Source: Adiantum capillus-veneris
Taxonomy: Eukaryota; Streptophyta; Polypodiopsida; Polypodiales; Pteridaceae
Assembly (NCBI GenBank): GCA_014529385.2
Contig: CM043963.1
Coordinates: 99,091,912 to 99,155,911 of the forward strand
DNA length: 64,000 nt
Direction of reading: 5' to 3'
Under the pieces are notes generated by a model, which saw only the letters and a list, made by a program, of their open reading frames with translations, was not told the DNA's origin and searched no databases. This document shows positions 34,180 through 45,766 of this stretch, piece after piece. How positions within the stretch are numbered: position 1 is the first letter of the stretch; each line of letters opens with the position of its first letter. The position numbers were made by a program, and so were the translations under genes.

Positions 34180-34525
34180 GCTATGTATGTATAGTAATAG
34201 GTTGCATGGCCACACGTATACATAGGACAATATCCAAAACATTCTCTTGCAAAACTTGTCTCAAATGCAATTGGGCTTTTGACACCCAAATGAAGCTTGC
34301 ATCAATTCCTGGGTTATCCTTTGATATCCATATTTGTTGCCTTGAGGGTGTTTGGTGATGTGATTGTGGGACCTTGGCCTGTCTCTTCTTTGGTACCCAA
34401 ATTTGTTTGGGATGATGGACTTGAGTGATCTGCCTCAATGTCCCTGAGTTTTCAGTTCCCGATTCTTCAAATATAGATGCACCGTTATGACTATTGATAG
34501 ATGTTGTAGGTGTCGTTTTTGGCAT
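34180..34525 (-). pseudogene. WVPK-type linker remnant
   Basis: An open minus frame of 114 codons with KQIWVPKKR, RQQIWISKDN and FIWVSKAQ, a threefold degenerate Q-x-W-x-x-K motif. It resembles the linker motifs at 11650-12100 and those of plant copia polyproteins, although it lies 3' of a protease-like domain here. Confidence 0.4.
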
Positions 34526-34650
34526 GACAGTTGTAATTTTTCCTTGTGCGTCTATTGTGTGAAGTTATTGGATGACTCTTTGGTGATTTTTTCATCATCC
34601 TTGAAGAGATATTGGGTGTCTCCCATGGAAGCAAATGTGATATATTGTAC

Positions 34651-34968
34651 TCAATGTGCTGCTATGAAATACACTTGGTTTTCTGACCAATGTATATACG
34701 CCTTATATTTGCATTTCCATGGTTCACCCAATACTAGTTGATTATCAAAGGAGTCTAGAGGTAGTACAAAGATGTTATGGGGACATGGTAATCCTTTGAT
34801 GTGTATCATGAGATCCATATAACTTGGGGCAATACTAGCAATCCCATTGAATCTTGTGAACATCCTTTTCAATGGTTGTGGGACCAACTCTAGTATTTTT
34901 TGATATAGATCCCAATTTATTGTATTCAAATGTGCACCAAAATCTACTAGCACATGAAAAGGTAACAT
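34651..34968 (-). pseudogene. Retropepsin-like aspartic protease remnant
   Basis: An open 105-codon minus frame: VLVDFGAHLNTINWDLYQKI with DFGA where retropepsins have D-S/T-G-A, FNGIASIAPSYMDLMIHIKG, then DNQLVLGEPWKCKYKAYIHW containing the hydrophobic-hydrophobic-G block. Length and order fit a retroelement protease. The DFG change would inactivate it. Confidence 0.65.
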
Positions 34969-35331
34969 GTTGGATCCTCACTCTGTAGAAATATATGGAT
35001 CCAAACTTTCTTTTTTTTTTTGTCAATGCTCATTAGCTGGTAAATCCAAATAGCTTTTTGCTTTTTGAAGTCCTCCAAGATTTGCTTCCTTTTTTGCAGC
35101 TCGTTCTTTGGCTTCTTGTTGTGCATGCTGAATGACTTTGTCATGCTTTTTATTTTTGTTCTTATCTACATGTGACTTTTGAGCGCTTCTTGACTGAATG
35201 GCAAGTGATATTTGTTAACTTACTGCCACATTCCAATTGGGCATTTCCTGTTCATCCATTGTAACAAGTTTTATAGCCCCACTTGTTGATATAGAATAAA
35301 CCACAAATGGTTCCATACCTTTCTTTTTTCA

Positions 35332-35493
35332 TTTCCTTGTCTTTTGTTTAAGAGTGTAAACAAGCACATAGTATCTTGGTGCAAATTCTTTAGATGTCCC
35401 ATGCTTGTCATGTTTCCTTGTCTTTTGTTTAAGAGTGTAAACAAGCACATAGTATCTTGGTGCAAAGTCTTTAGATGTCCCATGCTTGTCATA
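35332..35493. repeat. In-frame tandem duplication, period 81 bp
   Basis: Two copies differing at only a few positions. On the minus strand the unit is 27 codons containing MTSMGHLK and LHQDTMCLFTLLNKRQGN, so the duplication kept the frame of the surrounding remnant. Confidence 0.9.
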
Positions 35494-35899
35494 AAGCTCT
35501 TTTGTGTATCATTTTTGAAAAAAATTCTCATCCTAAATATGCAAATACTACAGACTAGTCTCTAACTCTCGTGTTACATCAGCATCCATTTTTCCTTCAT
35601 GGTTGTCTTGTTCTTGAATCCCTTTTATCATGCAAAATGGAATTGAGTGCAAAAAATTCTCGTCACAAAATTTTGTAGGGGTGATATCATTAACACACAT
35701 CTAAGGTGGTCAAAATGGTCCACTCTGGGGGTTCCATTATTTCTTTTGGAAAAGGTTCAGGTACATAAGAAGAATCTTCAAAAAACTTATCCCTTTTACA
35801 CTCTTATTTTACAAGGATTTCACATTTAGAAGCTCCACACATCCATAGATGAACCTAGTATTTTAGATTCTGAAGCTGTAATCGAATTGGATTATTCTA

Positions 35900-36470
35900 C
35901 CGGAGTCTTACATACATATCTATAGCTATGGTCCCTCAAGTTGAGTTGTGTAGTGATTTCCATGTGGGGCAAGTAGATATAGTCATATCCCCAATCTTGA
36001 ACCATTTTTAACTAACACATGAATGGACTTTTTAGAATAACATCATATTTATTCGCAGTACCAAAATCTACTATAATTGCAAATGTATGCTCATAATCAA
36101 TTCCACAAGAAGTCATCAATTGATGCTCTAAAACACCAATAGGCTTCTCAAAATGACCATTAGCTAGTTGTAATTGCATTCATGTTTGTATGAGAGTAGG
36201 TCTTCCCCATTTCTCCTAAATACCTTTCGTGGCTATGGCAACACCCGTACCACTATCTAGAAAAGCTATGGTTTTTGTTTCTTGGTATTCTAGAAGCAAT
36301 GTGGTGCTTCCATCTTCACCTTCACAATAATAACCCAATTTGTTTATGGGGACTAACTTTGTATCCTTTTTGGGTTTTTTCCAATCCTCCACTTCTTGAC
36401 CTATTGTCTCAATAGGATTTTTAATGCCCATTTTCCCAAGACATCTACCGACATCTCTCCACACCTAAAG
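35900..36470 (-). pseudogene. Second retropepsin-like protease remnant
   Basis: Minus frames read KTIAFLDSGTGVAIATKG with catalytic D-S-G, then EKWGRPTLIQT, QLANGHFEKPIGVLEHQLM, SCGIDYEHTFAIIVDFG, VILKSPFM and VQDWGYDYIYL. I remember close relatives of this protease block (YEHTFA-VDFG...GRPFMRQL...QDWGYNYLYL) from fern and lycophyte retroelement predictions. Stops and a frame change make it inactive. Confidence 0.65.
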
Positions 36471-37839
36471 TCTAAATTTTAACAACTTAGCTATTGTTAG
36501 CATACATCTCATGAGCGTGGACATAAATCCTTAAAATTCTTGAGAATCTATGATTGGCTTATGAGCCCTTCTCCGAGATGGTAAAACCATAATTTCATAT
36601 ATTTCCTTATATGGTCCTAAGTAAGAAGAAAACTCCTTAAGGGTTTCCTCTTTACTATCCTCTGATATTTTTGTTCCTTGGTAACATACATGGATTGCTT
36701 CTCAAAGTCCCGCATACCCTTGTCAAGATAATGATTTTTGCAATAGGTTTGGATTCTCACTGATGACTATCATCTCTAGTCTTTCTAACTATGTCCCAAA
36801 TTTCTTCATGCCAATCACCTTTAACTGCTGGCACAATAGGAGGTATATGATAAACAGATTCATCTGCTGTGTTCTCTACCACTTGTTCAAACTCTCCTTC
36901 TTCACAAGTAGTTGCATTCCCAATCCCTTGAGGATGTTGGATCCTTGTTATATCCTCTTTCTCACATCTCTTGTTTGAGCTCTTTTTGTGAACACCATTG
37001 TTAGGTTAAATCTCAACTTCCTTCATTGATTCTTGTTCGGCTGCATCATTTAAGCTCTCTTCCTTTCTCTTATTTGTTTCTTTAGAATCAACATGTGGTT
37101 GAGGTATTATCTTAGCTTGGACTGACATAAGTGGTGGAGGTTCCATAAGCCCTTGAGCAGTCTCAATCAACCTTTTTGCACATCTCTAACCTCTGCTTTT
37201 TTATCTCTGTATTAAGATAAGTTATTCATCATCGTCTATTGGTTGTCTAATCTTGCTTCATAAGACCTTAGAATTGCTTCCAATGGCTCAAAATTTTTAT
37301 CGACTAATACCAAACCTCCTGAACTAGCATATTTTGGCTCTACTTTGCGTGGCTTGTGTTTGGTTTTGAGTATTTCTTTATGTATCATACTAGATGAAGA
37401 CCTTGTGATTTGCTATAGTTTCTCTTGAGCTTGTGATGAATTAGCTGTAATAGCCTTTAGCTTCCTATGATACTGGGCTCTAACTTTATCTCCCATTCCT
37501 TTCCTTAATGATTTCACACTCATGGACTTGCTAGACTCATCTTTACTTTTCTCACTTGATGCTTTCTACTTCATTTGCACTCATGTTACCACCTTTAATG
37601 GAACTTTTGCATATGAATCAAAACCACTTGAAGAGGGCATGACCTCTACAATGTTCACCATCACTTTTTCTTCCTTATCTGGGCTCTAAGGATAATCTTT
37701 GTACAAGTGTTTTTGTTTCCAATCATCACAATGTCCACAATCACTACCTTCCACATTAGGAAGTTTGTTTACACCATTAGTTGGTTAGTTGGGCAATCCC
37801 TAGCCAAATGGTCTCATTGACCTTTGAAACAAGGTCCTA

Positions 37840-39010
37840 GGGTTTTTTGTTGTCTTGGTGTTGGGCACATGGTCTCTGGGGATATGCATTTTGTTTAGCC
37901 TCTCCTTGATTAGCTATGAATATTAGTGTTCCTTGGCTCAACATAAACCCTTCACTCAAAGTTATAATCCCTATTCTTGACTGAGAATTATCAAAGGATG
38001 AAGCAATATTCTCATGGTCATATGACTCCGTAGCCATTGGTGGGTTAAAATCGTATGGATGGTGGTACCCATAGCTTTCTTCTTTGTAAAAATGTGTTTA
38101 CGGGCACTGTGGCATTCACTTTCTGGTATTGATCTGGATACACATACCTCATAGTTGCTTGGTCTTCACCCACTAGTAATGGCAACTGGTGCCCAAACAA
38201 TGGTCTTGGTCTTTCAACCCCTAGTGGTGGATTCATTAGTTCAGAATCATATCTTGGTGGTGGTGGTTGTGCTAGCCTATTCTGTTGATACTGAGGATTC
38301 ACTGGCATGTTAGGCTGGTATTGAGGGTTAGACTGATAATGTCTTTCCGTGACTTGAGCTCTATTGTAGTAACATTCCTCAGTGGTATGGTTTGTCTAGT
38401 TATTTCAATGGCACACCACTTCTATCTAGGATATTGTTGTGGCAACACGGGACATTGATGTGTCATCGAATGATCTCCTCCACATATCAAGCAATGTGTC
38501 AATGGTGGTACTCTATGGTTCCAGACTCTTAAATTCTGATCCATTTTCTTCTTAAGCTCATATGCAAAATAATCCATATTCACTTGCCGTTGTATCGGTG
38601 TTGTCCTCATTATATTTGCATCGCTTGCTACTGTATCGGTGTTGTTCTCATTGTATTTGCATCACTAGTTGTAGCTCATGAGTCATTTGAAGTTATATTC
38701 ATATCTTGTGATACCTCTCCGTAGATTGTGCATTTGTCTACTAAATAGGCTGTTTCTCTTGTGACCTCATCTAATGTCACACACTTTTTCAAGTGCAAGC
38801 CCTTTTTCAGGTGGCCGTTCTTAATCCTCTCAATGAACAACAGTACTTGCCTATCCTCCCAGGGTTTTCTCGTGATGGACATCTCTCAATATACTGCTTG
38901 AATTGCAATGCATCCTCTTGTACTCTCTCATTGTGTTTCTACTTGAAATAATAGTGCTTTTGAAAGCTTATGGTGTGTATGTTTGAGTGAGAAGAATAGT
39001 AGCACCAACA
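37840..39010 (-). pseudogene. Gypsy-like gag remnant with zinc knuckle
   Basis: Minus frames contain FKQYIERCP-like sequence near 38890, VTLDEVTRETAYLVDKCT (near 38730-38790), HCLICGGDHSMTHQCPV (near 38450-38500), a C-x2-C-x3-H-x5-C knuckle slightly off the CCHC spacing, and a proline-rich block with PPPPRYDSE and ERPRPLFGHQLPL. This is typical of a retroelement gag C-terminus. Many stops are present. Confidence 0.6.
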
Positions 39011-40100
39011 AGTTGTTATGCGTCATCCAATTCTAGACCAACTTTTTTGTTTTTGCCAAACAACTGCCATGCTAATGATTTTTTGCACACACACACACCA
39101 AGCCAATGGATATACAAATTTTTATGCCCAGAGAGAAGGCTAAAAAAATCCATTTTCCTATCATAAAAAAGAAAAGTTTGAAGTTGTTTTTCACTTTTTT
39201 GGTATATACACTACAAATTGTGAAAATCTCTATTTTTCCTCTAAGCAATCCGAAAAACCGAGATCTTATGATTTTTGTCAGATCCCCAAATTTTGGGTCT
39301 CATATAAAAATAAGAAAAATAGATTATAATGTGTGTTTCCTAAAATTATGGTTTTGAATGCTTGTTTGGCAGTGTTGTAAGGTTCTAAAGTGAAAAGCAA
39401 AGTTGTTTCCATGTTCCGGTAGGTCAGACGGATGTTTGGTTCGGTTTTGAAAAAACCCTTTTTTTTTTGTTTTTTCATGCTTTTTGTGCTTTTTGGTGCT
39501 TGTTTTGCAAAAAGCGAAACCGGATCCTTAATCTACGAGTCCCAAGGAAGCTATGGTTCAATTTTATAAAAATATGCTTTTCGAACGCTTTTCACACCAT
39601 GCACTGTTGAAAATGGATCTTTCTACTAATAGCAATGTTGATCCTAATATGAAATGCAAAGTAAAATGGGTAGAAATATATTCTTGGTCCACCATCTATA
39701 GTACACACATGCACCACATAATCTAATACCTAGAGTAAAATAAAAATATACACTCCAAGCTAAGATTGTATGTAATAATAGAATGAAAAGGTTCACTGAT
39801 GTATTTATTATTTTGTAACCTATGAGGGCCAAAGACTACATGAATGACATGTTGGAATTGCAATTTTGTACTCACAATGACATGGATTGTTTGTTTTGCA
39901 ATTGGAATAAATCATTCATACAAAAGTTTGTAATTCATGCATCCAACTCAATCATGATGAAAACGAAACACTCATACAACATGAACCTTCACAACATAGT
40001 CTCAAACTTTACAACATGCATCGTACATATATTCACAATAGCCCTCTTAGTGGAAGTACCGAAAAAATGAAGCGGTCTTGGACGAGCAACAAGAGACTTG
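39010..40100. other. Unassigned AT-rich stretch
   Basis: Short open frames only, including one plus-strand frame at 39822-40070 with no recognisable domain. Confidence 0.4.
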
Positions 40101-40127
40101 GCCTCTAAGCATCTCATAAGGATCTTT

Positions 40128-40218
40128 TGCTACTCATGAGGCTTGGGTTCTAACACACCACACAACCTCACAAGTCTCTTGTGCTACTCATGAGGCTTCG
40201 GTTCTAACACACCACACC
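40128..40218. repeat. Duplication, period 54 bp
   Basis: TGCTACTCATGAGGCTTGGG then TTCTAACACACCACAC occurs twice with one substitution. Confidence 0.85.
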
Positions 40219-40301
40219 ACCTCCCAAGAAAACCACAACACACCCAAACACCACAAACAAAATTGGGCAGCACCGAGTTTTTTTGAAATCACAAACTAGG
40301 A

Positions 40302-40304
40302 TGT

Positions 40305-40361
<57 letters not shown>
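40302..40361. repeat. (TG)n(AG)n compound microsatellite
   Basis: A TG run is followed by an AG run, the reverse complement of the CT-then-CA order seen elsewhere. Confidence 0.95.
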
Positions 40362-40366
<5 letters not shown>

Positions 40367-40549
40367 GCCACTTTGTAAATCAAAGATGTTATGACACAAA
40401 ACATGTGTATCTTCCACTACACAATGAGAGAGAGAGAGAGAGCACATTTCTTAATCTTGTAAAAGCCTCAAGAATGCACACTCAAAGCTTTCAACAAAAT
40501 GACACAATGATATCAACTAAGCAAACGTCAACACACAAAGATTAGACAA

Positions 40550-42280
40550 GGTTGGCTGGCCTTGCAAGGGTCAAATTATGAACCCCATTAGAAATCAACA
40601 AAAATGCACTCAAAGTAGCCACCCCATGCATTGTTTTAGGGCCAAGGGAGTCCTCTCCACCTTACCACCCTTTTACGATGCTTAATCAAGTCTATGGATA
40701 CAAACACAAATCATCAACATAAAAAAGGGTGCTTGGAAACTTACACTTTCCTAGATTCCATGATGGTTAACAAACACAAAACACAAGGACACCACCAAGA
40801 CTTGGAGACCAAATACCTCTTCTTGATGACAGAAATGAGCATACAATTCTAGGAAAGGTCACTCAATTCTTCTCTTAACTCTTTTCAAATGGAAGCAAAA
40901 TCGTCTTTGGAATGCAAACACTCCAAGAAACAAGCATTAGCGCTTTGTGGAAGGCAAAAGTCACCTTTAGGCAAGACTTTGGCAATGGATTTCACTACAC
41001 TAGCATACTAGCATTTTCATAATGCATGGTCTTCTTGGCATGCATGTATTGCATATGGCTCATCGTTGGATTCATTTCTTCAAAGCAAGCCCCTCCTTAG
41101 TTAGGTGTCAGAGTGCTTAGTATCTGCATAGTGGTACTTAATTATATTGACAAAGCTTCCTTTGAGAGGAGGTAGGTGATTTAGGTGAAGAGATAGGGGG
41201 TAGGAGTAGGATTTAGGTTAATAGGTTAGTCATAGTGGTGAGTTTCTTGCTCCATTAAGGATTGAGAAGCTCTTTTGAAAGAATGTCAAATTGAAGCCCC
41301 TTAGTGTATTATAAGCTTGCAAATTAATATTGCTTAAATTGGAGTGGAATAGAGATCTAAAGCTTGCCTTTTGAGGCATGAGCACAAACACTTGAACCTA
41401 AAAATGGACCTTTTTGACCTAGCATCTTTTTTTTTGGCTATAAATTGACTATTGGTGAGTATTTTTGACCGGATTTGAAAAGTACTCAAGTGTATCCCAA
41501 CTATGTCCAATCAAATTCCCATCTTATGAAAAATAGTTTAGTATCCCACAACATCTAGACCTTTTGTAAGCTTTTGGGGCATGACACGCTTTGTACCAAA
41601 TGTCAAGTATGGTACCCTTACAAAGTTTGGTCGGATTTGGATCACTTAAGGTTGTCCAAAAACTCAAACTTAAACATAACAGACTGCCTAATTTCAATTT
41701 TTGGTTGAGCTTCTAGTAAAGATGTCCAAATTCTGTTTTTCATTCAAATATGGGCTATACTAAACATGTGCACACATTCTGTTTCCAACACTTGGTGAAA
41801 AAAGTCAGATTTAGGTCCCTAAGTTTGGCATTGCAATATTAGACTTTTGTCCCAAATGTTGACTAAAGTTATTAAAGTCGTCGTTCAATGCTTTGTAGTG
41901 TAATTTGGACTTGATTTTTTTGTTGCAAATGTCACATATGTGAGAGGTTACATCAATAAGAAAAAACCATTACATCAGCACCATGCTTAGATTGATCCAC
42001 GGTCACAAAAATTCCAAAGGAGACCAATGACCAAGATTTCCACAAGGAGCCCCAACCTTACATACATCATATCATTTTATATGGACTGCCTGGAGATATA
42101 CCATTCAAGAGTTGACAACTACAACTTGAAAGAAGAACTGATTTTGCAGTTCAGCTAAACTTTTTTTCTTGTTTGAGAATATACATAGATTTCACACAGG
42201 TTCTAGATAGGTCCTATAAAAGTCCTAGAACCTATCATTAAGGACTACGTGTCTGATACAACTTCAGAGTTTTCTTATCT
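40550..42280. other. Unassigned stretch, possible retroelement LTR/leader
   Basis: No reading frame of note. It precedes the gag-like relic at 42286, so it may contain an eroded LTR, but no second copy exists in the window to test this. Confidence 0.35.
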
Positions 42281-42285
42281 ACAAA

Positions 42286-43147
42286 ATGGCTTCTGATCTA
42301 CATGAGAAAGGACATGACATTGCTAGTTCTAGTAGAGTGCCGCTGAGGGTAGTGGATTTCAATATGACCTTAATGTACCAATTTGACAATGATTTTGGGG
42401 CAAAGATCTATGAGGATCACTAAAATCACTTTTTTGTCAAATTGATGATCGTCCACCGATGTAATTCATTGAAAAGCTAGTTGTGACAGTATTTAAATGA
42501 TCGGTATGTGGATTGCACTAGTATTACTTATAAAGTGGTAGAGAATCCAAACCAATTAGACAACTTAGAACGAGTGGTATTTAAATCAAAGAGATACGGT
42601 GCCTGAATCATGGCCATTACCATCTTTAGAACATCTCATGCAAGTCCGTTCCTTGAAAGCAAAACATTCCTTGATAGATGATACATCCATAGCTCTCTAT
42701 TGGACATCCATAAGAGAAGATATCAACATGTGCAGAGGTAAGTCCGTTTGCTATGAGCTGATCACAAAAGAGAAGATCCTTTATGTTTTTGCTTCAATAG
42801 CTCTACATAGACTATGTTGATCTTAGACCTGTTTGGATACAAATTTGAAGCAGTATCAAGAAAGTATTTTCAAAAAATCACTTATTGTGAGAATCCAACG
42901 ATTGACCAATTGACCATACCTAGTGCTCCTAGTGTAATCCTAGAGCCAAGAACTTTAAAAGCTAGATTTGGAGTTGAAACGCCGACAAGGCTAAGAGAAG
43001 AATCAAGCATTAGAAGAACAAGTTCTACCACAATACCAACCAAAGTGAAGAATATACATCCACAGAGTACTACAAATAGAGTTGGCTTTATGGCTGTTAC
43101 AGGGTCAATCTTCTATGCCGCACCATACCGAGCGAGTAGTGCCTGAT
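42286..43147 (+). pseudogene. Unrecognised gag-like coding relic
   Basis: Starts MASDLHEKGHDIASSSRVPL at 42286 and continues with VVDFNMTLMYQFDNDFGAKI, NPNQLDNLERVVFKSKRYG, then frames at 42599 and 42814 (FGYKFEAVSRKYFQKITY, and a Ser/Thr/Arg-rich tail). It has at least four stops and two frame changes. Composition and the basic, disordered tail suggest a retroelement gag, but no zinc knuckle is present and I cannot name the family. It ends at a TGA at 43144-43146. Confidence 0.35.
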
Positions 43148-43149
43148 GT

Positions 43150-43770
43150 GACTACAAGAGAAGTACCGAGAGATACACCTAGACGCCAGCACCTAAACTG
43201 ACCTCTGAACCAATATCAACCTGTCAAATGAACCAAGAAAGCTTCAGATTCTACAGAAATTTTGGCAGAGTCTCCTTTGTAAAATGGCTCTGGTGTACTA
43301 AAAACAGACCAAAAAACAGCTCAAAAAACACTGTCTCTCTGACACTGTAAGCTGCGGGTAAACCTGTCCTGCACCTGTACTGTCTCTCATTGTCCTGTCA
43401 CTGTCCTATAAGCATAGACTGCGACAATGCCTCAACGGCAGTAAAGCAAAGATGCAATCCCAACTGTCTAACTCACAGTCAATACATCCTAGCTGCCTAT
43501 CTAAGGGTGCTCGAGGGATCGCTCCAAGACCTGTATCACCGAAAGGATCTCAACATTCGAGAATCCCCCAGCTCAATAAAACCTCACTCGACCCTCAACA
43601 AAGGCTGCAGTAAATCTGACAGTACATAGACTTCCCACAAAGTCATACATCCACAAATTTCCCACTGTATGCTGTAACCACTGCGGCGGTTGTTTGCTGC
43701 GTGACTCACAGCCAGCAAACCCTCAATAGACATACATCATCTCTGACAATACATCCCATGTGGAAGTACC
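43150..43770. other. Unassigned, moderately GC-rich leader-like sequence
   Basis: No domain. It may be internal sequence of the minus-strand LTR element whose primer-binding site is at 44221. Confidence 0.4.
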
Positions 43771-43777
43771 TGCAATG

Positions 43778-44220
43778 TCAGGATGAAATCTGGAATATCA
43801 AGCAGCAAACACAAGCTACCTGATGAACTAGTGGATGTCGCCTACAGTCTGTGTGTAGATGCGCCCGTGTCGTATGTGACACGCCTCCAAGAACTGTGAG
43901 CCGTCCTTCGATGTGTAGACAACCACAAATCAACACTCTGGGAGTGTCGATATCCTCAGCACCTGCAGTCGTAGGCCAAAAACCCCAAATTTGCAGAGTC
44001 GGATCTGCACCCGTCGAGACCACGTAGTCGAAAATGGCATGCGCAGACCTTTGTCGAAGCCGAACGGTGGCCGAGATGACCTCAGAATGAAATTCTGACA
44101 ACACCAGGTCCTTCCGGTTCTCCCACGAGATTTGGGGCCGTGTCTTCGCCTGTCGAATTTCACTCCAATCTGAGTTGGTGACTCTAGCCTCCTGCAGTGC
44201 TGCCCCGAGCCTCGATCTGA
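43778..44220 (-). pseudogene. Internal leader/gag-start region of a minus-strand LTR element
   Basis: Lies directly downstream (on the minus strand) of the primer-binding site. The minus frame reads NSDWSEIRQAKTRPQISWEN, FHSEVISATVRLRQRSAHAI and FDYVVSTGADPTLQIWGFWP. GC content is clearly higher than that of neighbours. A gag N-terminus is plausible from position; no domain is recognised. Confidence 0.4.
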
Positions 44221-44232
44221 GCTCTGATACCA
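44221..44232 (-). promoter_or_regulatory. tRNA-iMet primer-binding site
   Basis: GCTCTGATACCA is the exact complement of TGGTATCAGAGC, the usual minus-strand priming site of plant LTR retrotransposons. It sits two bases from the LTR end. Confidence 0.85.
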
Positions 44233-44234
44233 GT

Positions 44235-44426
44235 TGAAGGAGTACGAGCGGAAGTGCGTCGCGAGAGAGAGTGCGAGAAGAAGAGCATGACGATATGGTG
44301 AACTCGCTCTACTGTAATGTGTAGAGCATAGTGAGTTCTTATTAGGTTTTTACAAAAGAATATGTGTACATACCTGGCGGCTCGCCCACTTACCTGGGCG
44401 ACCACATTGGGCTTTATACCCCAACA
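44235..44426 (-). repeat. Compact 192-bp LTR (minus orientation)
   Basis: On the minus strand it begins TGTTGGGGTATAAAGCCC and ends CTCCTTCA, followed by AC and the primer-binding site. It therefore has canonical TG...CA ends, a TATAAAG box 9 bp in, and a short hairpin (TCGCCCA with TGGGCGA, 44381-44401). No 3' partner LTR exists in the window. Confidence 0.8.
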
Positions 44427-44429
44427 AGA

Positions 44430-45745
44430 GTCACTCATAAGCACACAATCGAACTTGAATGCACTTGGAAGGACTTGTTTGCACTTCTAATTACTCAAAT
44501 TCAATCATGAAGTACTATGAAGTGTCCAAAAGCATTCGTTAGCACTCAGAAGCACTTGGAATCACTCATGAGCACTTGGAAGCATTGAGAGGAATTTTAA
44601 AGCTTTTGAAAGCACTTGAAGCACTTGCAAGCACTCAAAAACATTCAAAAGCACTGGGAAGAAGAACTACAAAGCATTGAGTAGCAAAAAGAAACATTTG
44701 AAAGCACATGACAACACTCAAACCACTTTGAAGCACCTAGAGTCTTTCATGAGCTCTTCAAAGCACTCGAAAGTATTTTGAAGCTTTTGGAAGCACTTGA
44801 AAGCACTCAAAAGCATTTGAAAGACCTTGGAAGGACTAGGAAGAAATCAAAAGCATTCAACGGCACATGGAAGCATTTGGAAGCACATGATAGCACTCGA
44901 AGGACTTTCTTTAGAAGCACTTTGAGTTTTTCATGAGCTCTTCAAAGCATTATGAAGTATTTGGAAGCACTTGAAAGCACTCAAAATCATTGTGAAGACC
45001 TTGGAAGCACTTAGAAACAAGCACTCGAAAGCACTCAAAAGTCTTTAGAAGCACTTCCAAGTACTTGGAAGCCTTTTAAAGCACTAAGAACCAATCAAAA
45101 TCACTCAATAACACATGGAGGTACTCAAAAGCACTTGTAATCAAAATTGAAGAACTTTGAGGCATTTGGGAGCACTTGGAAAAAATTGGAAGCTTATAGG
45201 AATTTTAAGCACTTTTCAATAGTTGGAATTGAATGAAAGCACTTATTGAGAAGCATTTAGAATGCCTTGGAGGCATGTAAACACCTATGAAGCTCTCCTA
45301 AGCATCATAAATCATGATCAAGCTCTTTAATGCACCAATAAGCATTATAAAGCTCTGTGAAGAACCATAAAGATTCGTCAGATTCTGTAATGCATTGACA
45401 AGCACCCTTGGAAGAAACTAGAAGCACTCAGAGGCACTAAGAAGCATTCGCAATCATTTATTGAGTTGTGACAAATGCTAGAAAAAATGGTAACTCACAA
45501 GAATGGATTGTCAAGCACTTAAAAGACCCTAACGCATTTTGAATCATTAGGGGACATTTACAAGCACTTGGATGCACTCATAGGCAATCATGAGAAATTG
45601 TAATCATTTATCAATCTCTATCAAGCACTATATAGCATGGTTTAAGTAATATAATGGACTACCATACACATGAAACAATTGGAGGCACTTTCAAGCACCA
45701 TAAAGCATCTTGAAAAGATTACAAGCACATACTAAAGCATTATGA
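44430..45745. repeat. Degenerate AAGCAC-rich satellite-like array
   Basis: About 1.3 kb built from variants of a 10-12 bp unit such as AAGCACTTGG, AAGCACTCAA and AAGCATTTGA. A higher-order copy of about 175-184 bp is visible: 44700-44875 and 44880-45055 share ATGA-AGCACTC, TTCATGAGCTCTTCAAAGCA, GGAAGCACTTGAAAGCACTC and AAGACCTTGGAAG in order. Units become more degenerate to the right. No gene is present. It begins at the LTR edge. Confidence 0.85.
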
Positions 45746-45766
45746 CACACTCTCAAGATATTCAGG

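Larger units (their letters stand above)
34180..39010 (-). mobile_element. Degenerate minus-strand gypsy-like element(s): gag and protease regions
   Basis: Reading the minus strand from 39010 leftward: a gag-like segment with a zinc knuckle (38900-38400), a proline-rich segment (38310-38045), a lysine-rich linker (37800-36500), and a protease (36470-35930). A second protease-like domain (34970-34650) and a WVPK-rich tail (34525-34180) follow. Two proteases in one run suggest two overlapping or nested elements. RT, RNase H and integrase are absent. No flanking LTR was recognised. Confidence 0.65.

Noticed and set aside
44430-45745. CRISPR-like array
   Set aside because: Units are short, degenerate and contiguous, without unique spacers, and the sequence is eukaryotic.
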